In this document: one piece after another, positions 43,264 to 52,526 of the stretch
Layout of the letters: every line of letters begins with the position of its first letter
Position numbering within the stretch: position 1 is the stretch's first letter
Assembly (NCBI GenBank): GCA_026401035.1
Contig: JAPLNR010000063.1
Span: forward strand, 124,001-188,000
Length of the DNA stretch: 64,000 nucleotides
Direction: 5' to 3'
DNA from: Planctomycetia bacterium
GTDB taxonomy: Bacteria; Planctomycetota; Planctomycetia; Pirellulales; UBA1268
Position numbers and translations under genes: made by a program
The notes under the pieces: model-generated
Told to the model about the DNA's origin: nothing
The model's database searches: none
What the model saw: only the letters and a program-made list of their open reading frames with translations

Positions 43264-44964
43264 ATGGCCATCTCCAGCCGTTCCGTACAGCCCCGCCGAA
43301 AACCCGCCGCGGGCCCCAACCGCCAGGCCATCCTGATCGCCAACGGCGACCTGCGGGAGGAGGCCAACCGCGTCTGCTGGCCCGCGCAGCAGGCGATGGA
43401 AGCGGCCCTCAGCAAGGCGTTTGCCGCGGCCGGCTCGACGCTGCGGCGCGGCCATGCGGCTGCGAAGTCCCGTGGTCATGGCTTCATCGCCGGCGCCCGC
43501 GAAGGGCTCGACGTGTTTGCCACGATCGACCCGCATGCGCCACTGGTCGTCGCGGAGGCCGTCTGGCAGTACTCCAACCACGTGCTGCCAGGGCTCTCGA
43601 CCCACTCGGGCCCCATCCTCACGGTCGCCAACTGGTCCGGACAATGGCCCGGGCTCGTCGGCATGCTCAATCTCAACGGCTCGCTCACCAAAGCCGGCAT
43701 CCCCTACTCGACGCTCTGGGCCGACGATTTTTCGAGCCCCACCTTCCGCCGCCACCTGGAAGCCTGGCTCGGCAAGAGCACCGTGCACCACGACACCAGC
43801 CACGTCGTGCCGCTCGCCGAAGTGGCCATCCCCCGGGCGCTCGCGCACACCGCCGAGACGATCGCCGCCGACCTGCGGCACCGCAAGGCGCTGATGGGTG
43901 TCTTCGATGAGGGCTGCATGGGGATGTTCAATGCGATCATTCCCGATCACCTGCTGCATGCGACGGGTGTCTTCAAGGAGCGCCTGAGCCAGAGCGCGCT
44001 CTACTACGAGACGAGTCGCGTCACGGACACGGAGGCCCGCGACGTCTTTCGCTGGCTCGAGAAGGCGGGCATGCAGTTTCACTTCGGCAGGCAGGAGGCG
44101 ACCGATCTCACACGGGCCCAGGTGCTGCTGCAGTGCAAGATGTACGTGGCCACGCTCCGGATCGCCGACCGCTTCGGCTGCGACTGCGTCGGCATCCAAT
44201 ACCAGCAGGGACTCAAGGACCTGCTGCCGGCGAGCGATCTCGTGGAGGGCATGCTCAACGACTCGAAGCGGCCGCCGGTGACCGCCGCGGGGTCGTCGAA
44301 GGTGCTCTGGAAGGGCCGGCCGCTCGTCCACTTCAACGAGGTCGACGAATGCGCCGGCCTCGACGGCCTGATCACGCAGCGGGTGCACGAGGCATTGGGC
44401 GAGCCCGTGGAAAACACGCTGCACGACATCCGCTGGGGCGACTGGGACCAGTCCCGCACGACCGATCAGTGGGTCTGGGTGTTCGAGATTTCGGGAGGCG
44501 CGCCGCCGGCGCACTTCGTCGGCGGCTGGAAGGGCGCCCACGGCTGGCGACAACCGCCGATGTATTTCCGGCTCGGCGGCAGCACGCTCGCGGGCGTGAG
44601 CAAGCCGGGCGAGATCGTCTGGAGCCGCATCTGGGTCAACAACGTCGCCGGACAGGAGCGGCTGTGCATGGATATCGGCCGGGCGCAGGTCGTGAGCCTG
44701 CCGGAAGAGGAGACGCAGCGCCGGCTCGAATCGACGACCAGGCAATGGCCGATCATGCACGCGATCACCTACGGCATCTCCCGCGACCAGATGATGGCCC
44801 GCCACAAGGCCAACCACATCCAAGTGGCCTACGCGCAGGACGCCGCCGCCGCCGACAAGGCCGCGCTCACGAAGGCCGCCGTCGCCCGTGCCCTCGGCAT
44901 CGAGGTGCACTTCTGCGGCACGCGGGGACACGGCGTCTCCCCCACGCTCCGCTGGGACGCCTGA
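43264..44964 (+). CDS. L-fucose isomerase-family protein
   Basis: A 566-residue protein. [22 protein letters not shown] opens the sequence, and [38 protein letters not shown] is the block I associate with the fucose/arabinose isomerase fold, with the probable metal-ligand Glu and Asp inside it. [12 protein letters not shown] and [10 protein letters not shown] near the end supply a candidate His. The exact aldose is unknown. The following gene is a xylulokinase, so the pair may form an aldose isomerase-ketose kinase pathway. ATG at 43264 is chosen; a GTG at 43252 would place the Shine-Dalgarno too near. Confidence 0.82.
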   Translation: MAISSRSVQPRRKPAAGPNRQAILIANGDLREEANRVCWPAQQAMEAALSKAFAAAGSTLRRGHAAAKSRGHGFIAGAREGLDVFATIDPHAPLVVAEAVWQYSNHVLPGLSTHSGPILTVANWSGQWPGLVGMLNLNGSLTKAGIPYSTLWADDFSSPTFRRHLEAWLGKSTVHHDTSHVVPLAEVAIPRALAHTAETIAADLRHRKALMGVFDEGCMGMFNAIIPDHLLHATGVFKERLSQSALYYETSRVTDTEARDVFRWLEKAGMQFHFGRQEATDLTRAQVLLQCKMYVATLRIADRFGCDCVGIQYQQGLKDLLPASDLVEGMLNDSKRPPVTAAGSSKVLWKGRPLVHFNEVDECAGLDGLITQRVHEALGEPVENTLHDIRWGDWDQSRTTDQWVWVFEISGGAPPAHFVGGWKGAHGWRQPPMYFRLGGSTLAGVSKPGEIVWSRIWVNNVAGQERLCMDIGRAQVVSLPEEETQRRLESTTRQWPIMHAITYGISRDQMMARHKANHIQVAYAQDAAAADKAALTKAAVARALGIEVHFCGTRGHGVSPTLRWDA

Positions 44965-44967
44965 GCA

Positions 44968-44988
44968 GGACGGGCCTCAGCCTGCGAC
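44968..44988 (+). repeat. Stop-codon palindrome, diverged copy 10
   Basis: GGACGGGCCTCAGCCTGCGAC resembles the palindrome with several mismatches, and its TAG has become CAG. The neighbouring gene instead stops at TGA 2 nt upstream. It may be a decayed copy. Confidence 0.45.
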
Positions 44989-45026
44989 CCACCCTAAACC
45001 CATGACCCACCCCGGAAAGGAATTCC

Positions 45027-46568
45027 ATGAAACGATCGGGCTATCTTGGCATCGATGCCGGCACGCAGGGACTCTCGGCGATCTTCACCGACGAGTCGCT
45101 GCACATTCTCGCAACGGGCGAGGGGCTCTACGACATGGTCCCGGGCCTCGCGGCCGAGTGTTACGAGCAGCACCCCGGCGACTGGGAGCAGGCGCTCGGC
45201 ATGGCGCTGGCCGATCTGCGGAAGAAACTCAGCGCGACCGGCATCGAGATGGATGTCCGCGGGATCGGCATCTCCGGCCAGATGCACGGTGAGGTGCTCG
45301 CCGACCAGCTCGGCCGCGCGCTGGGCCCCGCGCGGCTCTGGTGCGACGGCCGCAACGAGAGCGAGGGGCATGAACTCACGGAACGGCTCGGCGTGAAGTG
45401 CCCCAAGCGGCTGACGGCGGCGCGGTGGCTGTGGACCATCCGCACGCAGCCGGACAAGGCGGCCCAGGTTGCCCACATCACGACCCCCGCCGGCTGGATC
45501 GCCTTCCGGCTCACGGGCCAGTGGAACCTCGGCATCGGCGATGCCGCCGGCATGTTTCCCATCGACCAGCAGACGCTCGACTACGACGCCCGGTTGCTGG
45601 CCGACTTCGATGCGGTCGTCGCCAAAACGGCGCAGGCGTCTGTGCGTCCCCTTGCGGACCTGCTGCCCACCGTGCGGCGGGTGGGCGAGGACGGCGGCAC
45701 GCTCGATGCGCACGGGGCAGCAGTGCTCGGCCTTCCCACCGGCATTCCCGTCGCGCCCGCGGAGGGCGATCAGCCTGCGGCGCTCGCCGGCTCGCTCATC
45801 GGCCGGGCCGGCATGGTGGCGATGAGCTTCGGCACGAGCGTCGTCGCCAACTCGGTGGGCGACCGGGCCTTCCGGGGGATCGCGACGGCGATCGATCACT
45901 TCTGCGCACCCGACGGCAAGCCGATCAACATGGTCTGGCTGCGGAATGGTACGACGCCGATGAATACGGTCGTCGAGATGTTCGGCAAGGTCTCGAATGG
46001 CGGCCGCGGCGACGGCTTCGCCGCCGTGATTCCGCAGTTGCTTGCCGCTGCCGACGACTGCGGCGGTCTGCTCGCGCTCCCCTTCATGGACGACGAGCCG
46101 GGCCTCGGCGTGTCGCGTGGCGGCACCGCCTGCGTGGTGGGGCTCAATGCCGCCAATGCCACGCCCGGCAACGTCGCCAAGGCGATGCTGCTGGCGACGA
46201 TGTTCAATCTCCGCATGGGGAGCGACCTGCTCGACGCCCAGGGCTACCCGCGCAACGAGATCATCCTGTCCGGCGGCCTCACCAAGACGCCCGCCCTCGG
46301 GCAGATCCTGGCCGATGTCTTCAATACGCCGGTCGCGATCCTCGACGCTGCCGCCGAGGGGACGGCCTGGGGAGCGACCCTGATGGCGAAGTATCGCGCC
46401 GACGCACTGGCAGGGAGCATTCCTGACTGGGAGACGTTTCTCGCCGGCCACGCCTCGGGCTCACCGCAGCGGTTCACGCCCCGGCCTGCGTCCGTCGCGG
46501 CTTACGGCCGCCTCTACGACCGCTACTGCAGACTCGTCGCCCTCCAGGGCCAGCTTTACGTCGAGTGA
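45027..46568 (+). CDS. xylB: Xylulokinase (FGGY family)
   Basis: A 513-residue FGGY sugar kinase that phosphorylates D-xylulose with ATP. LGIDAGTQGLSAIFTDE (phosphate 1 loop), GIGISGQMHGEV (substrate region with the catalytic-region His), a middle GDQPAALAGSLIGRAGMVAMSFGTSVV (phosphate 2) and IILSGGLTKTPALGQILADVF (adenosine motif) are present. AAGGA precedes the ATG. It follows the isomerase gene by 62 nt. Its substrate could be another ketose made by that enzyme. Confidence 0.92.
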   Translation: MKRSGYLGIDAGTQGLSAIFTDESLHILATGEGLYDMVPGLAAECYEQHPGDWEQALGMALADLRKKLSATGIEMDVRGIGISGQMHGEVLADQLGRALGPARLWCDGRNESEGHELTERLGVKCPKRLTAARWLWTIRTQPDKAAQVAHITTPAGWIAFRLTGQWNLGIGDAAGMFPIDQQTLDYDARLLADFDAVVAKTAQASVRPLADLLPTVRRVGEDGGTLDAHGAAVLGLPTGIPVAPAEGDQPAALAGSLIGRAGMVAMSFGTSVVANSVGDRAFRGIATAIDHFCAPDGKPINMVWLRNGTTPMNTVVEMFGKVSNGGRGDGFAAVIPQLLAAADDCGGLLALPFMDDEPGLGVSRGGTACVVGLNAANATPGNVAKAMLLATMFNLRMGSDLLDAQGYPRNEIILSGGLTKTPALGQILADVFNTPVAILDAAAEGTAWGATLMAKYRADALAGSIPDWETFLAGHASGSPQRFTPRPASVAAYGRLYDRYCRLVALQGQLYVE

Positions 46569-46604
46569 GGTAGCCGTCAGGCTGCCATGCTCTTCGCGCT
46601 GCAC

Positions 46605-46725
46605 CCGCCGCCGGAACGACAGAAGGTTCCTTCGCGCTGAAATCTCTCCTTCCACGACCTGTGGAGCTGCACACCTCAGAAGGTCGAGATTTCAGACGCT
46701 CGTCACGCTTCCGTCGATTCCGACG
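46605..46725 (+). repeat. MITE-like palindromic element, copy B
   Basis: Clear homology to copy A (3315-3426) in opposite orientation, sharing CCTTCGCGCTG, ACGACCT, GGAGCTGC, AGAAGGTCGA and CAGACGCTCGTC. The stem is formed by CTGAAATCTC (46637-46646) and GAGATTTCAG (46686-46695); relative to copy A three base pairs have changed on both sides, keeping pairing intact. It lies in the 346-bp gene-free gap 46569-46914. A perfect CCGCTTG/CAAGCGG hairpin follows at 46739-46757. Confidence 0.65.
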
Positions 46726-46779
46726 GCTGCCCCGTCGTCCGCTTGATTCGCAAGCGGTCTCCGCAGGATGGAGGCGAGG

Positions 46780-46855
46780 GGGTCGGCGGAAGCTCGAGGA
46801 GCATTTGGACCGAGTCTTCGAGGGCCACCGCGACGAGACTTCTGCCGCCCGCGAG
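46780..46855 (-). repeat. MITE-like palindromic element, partial copy C
   Basis: Both ends of the element are present, in the same orientation as copy A (on the plus strand GGTCGGCGGAAGCTCGA and GAGACTTCTGCCGCC), but the central stem is missing or replaced. It sits inverted to copy B, about 55 bp away, before the rhomboid gene. It probably represents a deletion derivative. Confidence 0.55.
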
Positions 46856-46914
46856 CCGGCGCGATACCGAGATGGGACGCTTCGGAATCCGCTTCCGGAG
46901 GACGCGGTCCAGTG

Positions 46915-47805
46915 CTAGACCCGTTCCTTGAGCCGCCGGCTGGCGCGGGTGAGCGTGTCGCGTTCCTCGCTCGTGAGGCTGCTTTCACCGGAGCGGCTGA
47001 TCTTTTCGAGGATCGTGTCGACCGCCTGCTTGAGTTCCTCGTCGAGTTTCGATTGCGGCCGCTCGTCTTTTACCTGCCGACCGGGGCGGCCACCGAAGTC
47101 GTCCTCCGGCCGCACGACCCGCATCTGCCGCCGCCGAAACCGCGCCGTCAGGTCGGCGAGTCCGCCGAGGTTCCAGCCCCGCCAGGCATACAGGAGGCCG
47201 AAGATCGCACCGGCGACGTGCGCCACGTGCGCGACGTTCCCACCCCCCTGTGCCGCACCCGAAACGTCCGACACGAAGTAGAGGATTCCGAGCGCCCAGG
47301 CCGGTACCGGAAGCACTCCCCACAGCAGCACGGTTTGATTCGGGAAATACCAGATGAAGACGGCGAGCACGGCCATCACGGCGCCGCTGGCGCCGACGAG
47401 AAACATCCGCGAGGCCTGCGCCGGCACACCCAACTGGATGCTCACGAGCCAGGCGCTGCCCGCCAGCACGATCGCCGTAAAGTAGAAACGGAAAAACTCG
47501 CCCCGGCCCATCACCGCCTCCACCTCGCGACCGAAGAACCAGAGGGCGAGCATGTTGAAGACGAGATGCCAGGGATTCTGCCCGTCGTGGACGAAGCCGT
47601 AGGTGACGAGTTCCCAGGCCTTGAGCAGGTTTTGCGGCAGGTCGCCCTCGAGCGCGAGAAAGCGGTTCACGGGAAACTCCCCGGCGCCCAGCAGGTTGGC
47701 CACCCACACCGCGACGTTCACCACGATGATCGTGAGCACGGCCGTCCATTCCGCCATGAAGGAAGAAGGCTCGGAGCGGTAGTAGCCGCGGTCGGAGTAT
47801 CCCAT
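46915..47805 (-). CDS. Rhomboid-family intramembrane serine protease
   Basis: A 296-residue protein with about six membrane helices. The catalytic Ser is in VGASGAVMAV (GxSG) and the His is in VAHVAHVAGAIFG; HLVFNMLALWFFGREVE is the L1-loop HxxxN block. The cytosolic C-tail of about 100 residues is charged and ends in a short helical bundle (LDEELKQAVDTILEKISRSG). Such proteases cut membrane proteins within the bilayer. Substrate unknown. ATG at 47805 (MGYSDRGYYRSEPS) is preferred over 47814. Confidence 0.92.
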   Translation of the reverse strand: MGYSDRGYYRSEPSSFMAEWTAVLTIIVVNVAVWVANLLGAGEFPVNRFLALEGDLPQNLLKAWELVTYGFVHDGQNPWHLVFNMLALWFFGREVEAVMGRGEFFRFYFTAIVLAGSAWLVSIQLGVPAQASRMFLVGASGAVMAVLAVFIWYFPNQTVLLWGVLPVPAWALGILYFVSDVSGAAQGGGNVAHVAHVAGAIFGLLYAWRGWNLGGLADLTARFRRRQMRVVRPEDDFGGRPGRQVKDERPQSKLDEELKQAVDTILEKISRSGESSLTSEERDTLTRASRRLKERV

Positions 47806-47953
47806 GCGGTGCATCCTAGGCCGTGTCAGGCATCTGCGGCAACCGGGGTGGCGGCGTGGCCCACTGCAGCGTGGCAGCGCGGTGTGCTAGATTTTGCCTC
47901 CTCGGGCAGGCCGATACCCGCGCTTCACGACATATATAAAGAAGGACGACGCC

Positions 47954-49150
47954 ATGGCCACAAACGGCACGCTGGGCAGAAAACTGCGGATGGGGATCGT
48001 AGGCGGGGGACAGGGCTCCTTCATCGGCCGCGTGCACGTGACGGCCGCCGTACTCGATAACCGGGCCGAACTCGTGGCCGGCGCCTTTTCCAGCGACGCG
48101 GAACGCTCCAAGGCCAGCGCCGCCGACTACGCCGTCGATCCCGCCAGGGCCTACGGCTCCTATGCCGAATTGTTCGCGCAGGAGCAGGCGCTGCCCGCCG
48201 ACCGGCGGATCGACTTCGTCTCGATTGCGACCCCCAACCACATGCACTTCCCCGTGGCCAAGGCGGCCGTGGAGGCGGGCTTCAACGTAATCTGCGACAA
48301 GCCGCTCACGCTCACGCTCGCCGAGGCCGAGGCGCTCGCCGAGATCGTCAGGCAGTCGAACGTCGTCTTCGCGGTCACGCACAACTACACGGGCTATCCG
48401 CTCGTGCGGCAGGCGCGGGAGATGATCCTCTCGGGCGAACTCGGCGACATCCAGGCCATCCGCACGGAATACATCCAGGGCTGGCTGCGAACGCGACTCG
48501 AGGCCGAGGGGCAGAAACAGGCCGCCTGGCGGACCGACCCGAAGAAGAGCGGCGCCGCCGGCGCCTTCGGCGACATCGGCACGCATGCCTACAACCTCGG
48601 CCGCTTCATGACCGGCCTGCTGCCCGGCACCATCAGCGCGCACCTGCGGATCTTCGAGCCGGCCCGCGCCCTCGACGACTACGGCCATGCGGTGATCCGC
48701 TACGAGAACGGCGCCCTCGGCACCGTCACGGCCTCGCAGATCAGCCACGGCCGCGAGAACGACGTTCGGATTCAGATCGACGGCACGCTGGCGAGCCTCG
48801 AATGGCACCAGGAGAACCCGAACCAGTTGTTCGTGCGAAAAAACGGCCACCCGCACGCGATCTACACCCGCGATCCGAACGCCCCGTTCATGAACGCCCC
48901 GGGCAAGGCCGCCTGCCGGCTGCCCTCGGGGCATCCGGAGGCCTTCTTCGAGGCCTTCGCCAACATTTATCGTGCCGCCTACGACGCGATGGAGCAGGCC
49001 ATCGGTGGCCGCTCCTTCGAGCGGACGGCCACCGTCTACCCCAACATCCACGACGGTGTGGAGGGGATGTATTTCATCGAGCAGTCGGTGGCTTCGAGCA
49101 AGGCCGACGGGGCCTGGCTGCCGCTGAAGCATCCCCTGGCCAGACGCTAG
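47954..49150 (+). CDS. Gfo/Idh/MocA-family oxidoreductase
   Basis: A 398-residue NAD(P)-dependent sugar oxidoreductase. The Rossmann motif is [28 protein letters not shown] and [17 protein letters not shown] follow (with the conserved Lys of the EKP-type motif as DKP), and [14 protein letters not shown] contains the catalytic-region Asp and His. The C-terminal domain has [17 protein letters not shown], common in planctomycetal members. The substrate is unknown. AAGGA lies upstream of the ATG. A PolB-like exonuclease gene follows 6 nt downstream. Confidence 0.93.
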   Translation: MATNGTLGRKLRMGIVGGGQGSFIGRVHVTAAVLDNRAELVAGAFSSDAERSKASAADYAVDPARAYGSYAELFAQEQALPADRRIDFVSIATPNHMHFPVAKAAVEAGFNVICDKPLTLTLAEAEALAEIVRQSNVVFAVTHNYTGYPLVRQAREMILSGELGDIQAIRTEYIQGWLRTRLEAEGQKQAAWRTDPKKSGAAGAFGDIGTHAYNLGRFMTGLLPGTISAHLRIFEPARALDDYGHAVIRYENGALGTVTASQISHGRENDVRIQIDGTLASLEWHQENPNQLFVRKNGHPHAIYTRDPNAPFMNAPGKAACRLPSGHPEAFFEAFANIYRAAYDAMEQAIGGRSFERTATVYPNIHDGVEGMYFIEQSVASSKADGAWLPLKHPLARR

Positions 49151-49156
49151 CTGATC

Positions 49157-49972
49157 ATGTCCAAGACAGATACCGCCTATTTCGTGTTCGATATCGAGAG
49201 CGTCGCCGACGGGGCGCTCGTATCACGGCTCAAGTATCCGGGGGAGAATCTTCCGCCCCAGAAGGCGATCTTGAAATACCGCGAGGAATTGCTCGCGGAG
49301 AACGGCAAGGATTTCATTCCGTACACGTTCCAATTGCCCGTGTCGCTCGTGATCGCGAAGGTCGCCCACGATTACCGCCTGATCGAGTTGGTATGCCTCG
49401 ACGAGGCTCAATCACGTTCCTCCGAGATCGTGAAGCTCTTCTGGGATGGCTGGCAGAAATACAAGCGGCCACGGCTCGTCAGTTTCAACGGCCGCGGCTT
49501 CGACATGCCGTTGCTCGAACTCTGCGCCTTCCGCTACGGGCTCTCGATCCCCGACTGGTTCGCCGAGGACAAGCGGAGCTTCGACCAACCCCGCAACCGC
49601 TACAACACCTGGGCCCACTTCGATCTCCACGAATGGCTCACCAACAACGGTGCTTCGCGGTTCAACGGCGGCCTGTCGCTCGCCGCCAATCTGATCGGCA
49701 AGCCGGGCAAGATGGATGTCGCCGGCCACATGGTGCAGGATCTCTGGGACGCTGAAAAAACATCCGAGATCCACGATTACTGCCGTGGTGACGTGCTCGA
49801 CACCTACTTCATTTTCCTCCGATCGCGGGTCGTCGCCGGCGAACTCGACCTCAAGGAGGAGCACGCGATCATCGAAGACGCCCGCACGTGGATCGAGGCG
49901 CAGGCCAAGCACTCCGCCGGGATGGCACGATATCTCGCCGCCTGGGGCGACTGGAAAAGCCCCTACGCGTAG
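49157..49972 (+). CDS. PolB-like 3'-5' exonuclease (PF10108 type)
   Basis: A 271-residue predicted DEDD-type exonuclease without a polymerase domain. Exo I is YFVFDIESVADG (D-x-E), Exo II is LVSFNGRGFDMPLLE, and Exo III is IHDYCRGDVLDTYFIF with D-x3-D and the Tyr. This layout is that of PF10108, which is often annotated as a 3'-5' exonuclease related to DNA polymerase B. It lies 6 nt after the oxidoreductase gene, so it may be co-transcribed, though no shared function is obvious. The TAG stop begins palindrome copy 12. Confidence 0.88.
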   Translation: MSKTDTAYFVFDIESVADGALVSRLKYPGENLPPQKAILKYREELLAENGKDFIPYTFQLPVSLVIAKVAHDYRLIELVCLDEAQSRSSEIVKLFWDGWQKYKRPRLVSFNGRGFDMPLLELCAFRYGLSIPDWFAEDKRSFDQPRNRYNTWAHFDLHEWLTNNGASRFNGGLSLAANLIGKPGKMDVAGHMVQDLWDAEKTSEIHDYCRGDVLDTYFIFLRSRVVAGELDLKEEHAIIEDARTWIEAQAKHSAGMARYLAAWGDWKSPYA

Positions 49973-50026
49973 GACGGGCTTCAGCCTGTCAGGTATCGGA
50001 GAGCGACAGGCTGAAGCCTGTCCTAC
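49969..50026. repeat. Inverted pair of stop-codon palindromes (copies 12 and 13)
   Basis: Copy 12 (49969-49990, GACGGGCTTCAGCCTGTC, one mismatch) gives the TAG of the exonuclease gene, and copy 13 (50005-50026, minus, perfect) the TAG of the convergent putative lipoprotein gene. Only 14 nt separate them. Confidence 0.85.
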
Positions 50027-50844
50027 TTTTCGTCTTCCTCGGTCGGCTTCTCTTCGGTCGGCTTGGCCTCGGCCGTCGCTTCGTCGCCGGTGGGCAGGCT
50101 GCCGAGGGCGTCGAGCGGGCTCACCTCACCCGCCGGCTTGTCTTCGGCCACGGTTTCCTCGGCTGCCGCCGCGGCCGAGGGGGGGGCCAGTGCCGCCGCC
50201 ATCGCCTTCGCGACCGACTTCGCGGCGTCGTCGACCTTGCCCTTGGGCGCACGGGCCTCAACCGTATACATCCGGCCGCCGATCACAACCGCATAGCTCC
50301 AGCGATCAATCGGCTCCTGAATGCCGTCCACTTTGACCGAGCCCGGAATTCCCCAGGCGACACCCAAGTGCGGTCCGATCGGGATGGCCACAGGTTTCTT
50401 GAGCGGCTTCGACTTGCCGAGCGCGTCCTGCACTCCTGCGGCGATGCCAGCCGCGAAATCCTTGTGGTTCTCCGGCGTCAACTGGGCAAAACCCTCCGGC
50501 GCGGCCGCCGCCGTCACCAGGATCTTCGGATATGACTTCTTCGGACCGGGCTGATACTTGACGAGGCAGTCCTTCGAACGCGGCAGCCGCGTCCAGCCCG
50601 TCGGCGACGACACGGCGATCCTGTCCTCGTCGACCGCAAACGCCGTGGAGGGGTCGATCGCCGGCAGCTTCTCGGCGGCGCCGCTTGCCTTCTTCGCCGC
50701 CTTGGTGGAACAGCCGGTCGTGCCGCACACGAGCACCAGCACGAGCACCGACATCAGGGCGAGCAGGCTGGCCGCTCCCCGCCAGGCATGGTTCCAGCCA
50801 CCACCACCGGCGGTCAGTCCGGCGAGTCCGGTCAGTCGGATCAT
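50023..50844 (-). CDS. Putative exported lipoprotein, 273 aa
   Basis: A hydrophobic segment (LLALMSVLVLVLVCGTTGCST) precedes a possible lipid-attached Cys at TTGC, a weak lipobox. The mature part has a single compact domain (DRIAVSSPTGWTRLPRSKDCLVKYQPGPKKSYPKILVTAAA, then GGRMYTVEARAPKGKVDDAAKSVAKAM) and an acidic Glu/Pro/Thr-rich tail. Family unknown. The stop is shared with palindrome copy 13. The strong signal makes export likely. Confidence 0.78.
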   Translation of the reverse strand: MIRLTGLAGLTAGGGGWNHAWRGAASLLALMSVLVLVLVCGTTGCSTKAAKKASGAAEKLPAIDPSTAFAVDEDRIAVSSPTGWTRLPRSKDCLVKYQPGPKKSYPKILVTAAAAPEGFAQLTPENHKDFAAGIAAGVQDALGKSKPLKKPVAIPIGPHLGVAWGIPGSVKVDGIQEPIDRWSYAVVIGGRMYTVEARAPKGKVDDAAKSVAKAMAAALAPPSAAAAAEETVAEDKPAGEVSPLDALGSLPTGDEATAEAKPTEEKPTEEDEK

Positions 50845-50880
50845 GACGCGCTCCTTGTCCTGTGCCTCGGCTCTCCCGAA

Positions 50881-51228
50881 CTATTCGCTGATCGCTTCCT
50901 TCACGAGCTGCACGAAGTGCTGCGACCGTGACGATGCGGTGAGATCGGACGCCTTCTTTTCGGCGGCCTTCTTGTCGGCGTATTCAAAGAGCACCAGCCG
51001 CTTCATGGATGGGTTGAACACGCCCCAGTAGGCCTTCATCCGCACTTCCTTCGCCACCTTCTTGCGGCTCGGCTTCTTGGCGGCGACCTTCTTCGGTTCC
51101 TTGGCGGCCTTGACCTTCTTTTCCTTGACGGGCTTTTCCTTGGCTGCCTTCTTCGACGTCTTCGCGCGGGCCTCCGCGGCATCCGACTGCGCCCTGAGCT
51201 CCTTGCGATTCACCGTTTTTCGCGCCAT
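50881..51228 (-). CDS. Lys/Ala-rich, histone H1-like small protein
   Basis: A 115-residue protein. Residues 1-62 consist largely of Lys, Ala, Glu and Pro (AAKEKPVKEKKVKAAKEPKK), as in bacterial histone H1-like or HU-tail proteins, and are likely disordered and basic. The C-terminal half (MKAYWGVFNPSMKRLVLFEYADKKAAEKKASDL) looks folded. Binding to DNA or RNA is plausible but unproved. ATG at 51228 begins MARKTVNRKELR; the longer frame passes through the intergenic region. It is divergent from nadA. Confidence 0.8.
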   Translation of the reverse strand: MARKTVNRKELRAQSDAAEARAKTSKKAAKEKPVKEKKVKAAKEPKKVAAKKPSRKKVAKEVRMKAYWGVFNPSMKRLVLFEYADKKAAEKKASDLTASSRSQHFVQLVKEAISE

Positions 51229-51311
51229 AACGCCCTGCCATCCTTCCAAGAAATACTGCTGGAAATACTGCTGACTGCTTCCTCCGGCCGCGCGGCCGGG
51301 AGCGGGCCGGC

Positions 51312-51317
51312 AGTATA
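51312..51317 (-). promoter_or_regulatory. Possible -10 box (TATACT) for the Lys-rich protein gene
   Basis: TATACT on the minus strand, about 84 nt before the ATG at 51228, in the nadA divergent spacer. No -35 is obvious. Confidence 0.3.
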
Positions 51318-51347
51318 GCGATCCCGCCAACCGCCCGCACGGGTGTC

Positions 51348-51353
51348 TATACT
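51348..51353 (+). promoter_or_regulatory. nadA: Possible -10 box (TATACT) for nadA, close to the start codon
   Basis: TATACT ends 8 nt before the nadA ATG, so a transcript would begin at or next to the start codon, consistent with leaderless translation. No Shine-Dalgarno is visible. No -35 is obvious. Confidence 0.35.
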
Positions 51354-51361
51354 TTTCCCGT

Positions 51362-52504
51362 ATGAACAACACGCCTGCCGCCGTCGAGTTTGCCGCCCCA
51401 CTCTCCGCCTACCGCGGCCTGGAGGACGCCCTCCTCGCGGAGCGGATCGAGGCCGTGCGTCGGCAGATGGGGCCCCGCCTCATGATCCTCGGCCACCATT
51501 ACCAGCAGGACGGCATCATCGCCCACGCCGACCTGCAGGGGGATAGTTACCAGCTGTCGCAGTCGGCCGCCGACCGTGCCGATTGCGAGGCGATCGCGTT
51601 CTGCGGCGTTCACTTCATGGCCGAGACGGCCGACATCCTGGCCAACCGCCCCGAGAAGGTGGCGGCCCGCGGCGGCAGACGCGTGACCGTTGTCCTCCCC
51701 GATCTGGCCGCCGGCTGCTCGATGGCCGACATGGCCGCGATCGAGCAGGTGGAAGACGCCTGGGCCGATCTCGGCACCGTCATCGACACAGCCGACATGA
51801 CGCCGGTCACCTACATCAACTCCGCCGCCAGCCTGAAGGCCTTCTGCGGCCGGCACGGCGGCATCGTCTGCACCTCGAGCAATGCCCGTGCCGTTCTCGA
51901 CTGGGCCTTCGCGAAGTCGAAACGGGTGCTCTTCTTCCCCGACCAGCACCTCGGGCGGAACACCGCCCGGAAGATGGGCATCCCGCTCGACGAGATGTGC
52001 GTCTGGAATCCCCACGATCCCACGCTCGGCGGCAACGCCCGGGCCCAGCTCGAGAAGAGCCGCGTCGTCCTCTGGCAGGGCCACTGCAGCGTGCATGCGA
52101 TGTTTCGTCCGGAGCACGTCGACGCCGTGCGGGAAAATCTGCCGGGCGTGAAGGTTCTCGTGCATCCGGAATGCTCGATGGAGGTGGTCGACAAGTCCGA
52201 CCTCGCCGGCTCGACGAGCTACATCCTCAAGCAGGTGCAGGAGGCCCCGCCCGGCACGAAGTGGGCCATTGGCACGGAACTGCACCTCGTCAAGCGGCTC
52301 GAGCAAAACCACCCCGAGCAAACGATCCGGTTTCTCTCACCGGTCGTCTGCATGTGTGCGACGATGTATCGGATCGATCTGGCCCACCTCTGCTGGAGCC
52401 TCGAGCACCTCGCCGCCGGCAAGCCGGTCAACGTGATCCGCGTCGACGACGAGACCGCCAAATGGGCCGTCACGGCCCTCGAGCGCATGCTCGCCGTAAA
52501 GTAA
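51362..52504 (+). CDS. nadA: Quinolinate synthase
   Basis: A 380-residue iron-sulfur enzyme that condenses iminoaspartate with dihydroxyacetone phosphate in NAD synthesis. LILGHHYQQDGIIAHADLQGDSYQLSQ and FCGVHFMAETADILANR open the family pattern. The cluster Cys appear in AGCSMADM, HPECSMEVV and MCATMYRIDLAHL, with the substrate loop TYINSAASLKAFCG. No nadB or nadC is near. A TATACT box sits just upstream. The stop is TAA, and a minus-oriented palindrome that belongs to the next gene follows directly. Confidence 0.96.
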   Translation: MNNTPAAVEFAAPLSAYRGLEDALLAERIEAVRRQMGPRLMILGHHYQQDGIIAHADLQGDSYQLSQSAADRADCEAIAFCGVHFMAETADILANRPEKVAARGGRRVTVVLPDLAAGCSMADMAAIEQVEDAWADLGTVIDTADMTPVTYINSAASLKAFCGRHGGIVCTSSNARAVLDWAFAKSKRVLFFPDQHLGRNTARKMGIPLDEMCVWNPHDPTLGGNARAQLEKSRVVLWQGHCSVHAMFRPEHVDAVRENLPGVKVLVHPECSMEVVDKSDLAGSTSYILKQVQEAPPGTKWAIGTELHLVKRLEQNHPEQTIRFLSPVVCMCATMYRIDLAHLCWSLEHLAAGKPVNVIRVDDETAKWAVTALERMLAVK

Positions 52505-52505
52505 A

Positions 52506-52526
52506 ACTGGCTGAAGCCTGCCCTAC
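52506..52526 (-). repeat. Stop-codon palindrome, copy 14 (inverted)
   Basis: Read on the minus strand this is TAG followed by a core with mismatches (GGCAGGCTTCAGCCAGT). TAG at 52525-52523 is the stop codon of the minus-strand thioredoxin-fold gene; nadA ends in TAA just beside it. Confidence 0.7.

Noticed and set aside
46570..46589. Possible further copy of the stop palindrome after xylB
   Set aside because: Only a loose match (TAGCCGTCAGGCTGCC) remains and it is not at the stop codon; chance resemblance cannot be excluded.
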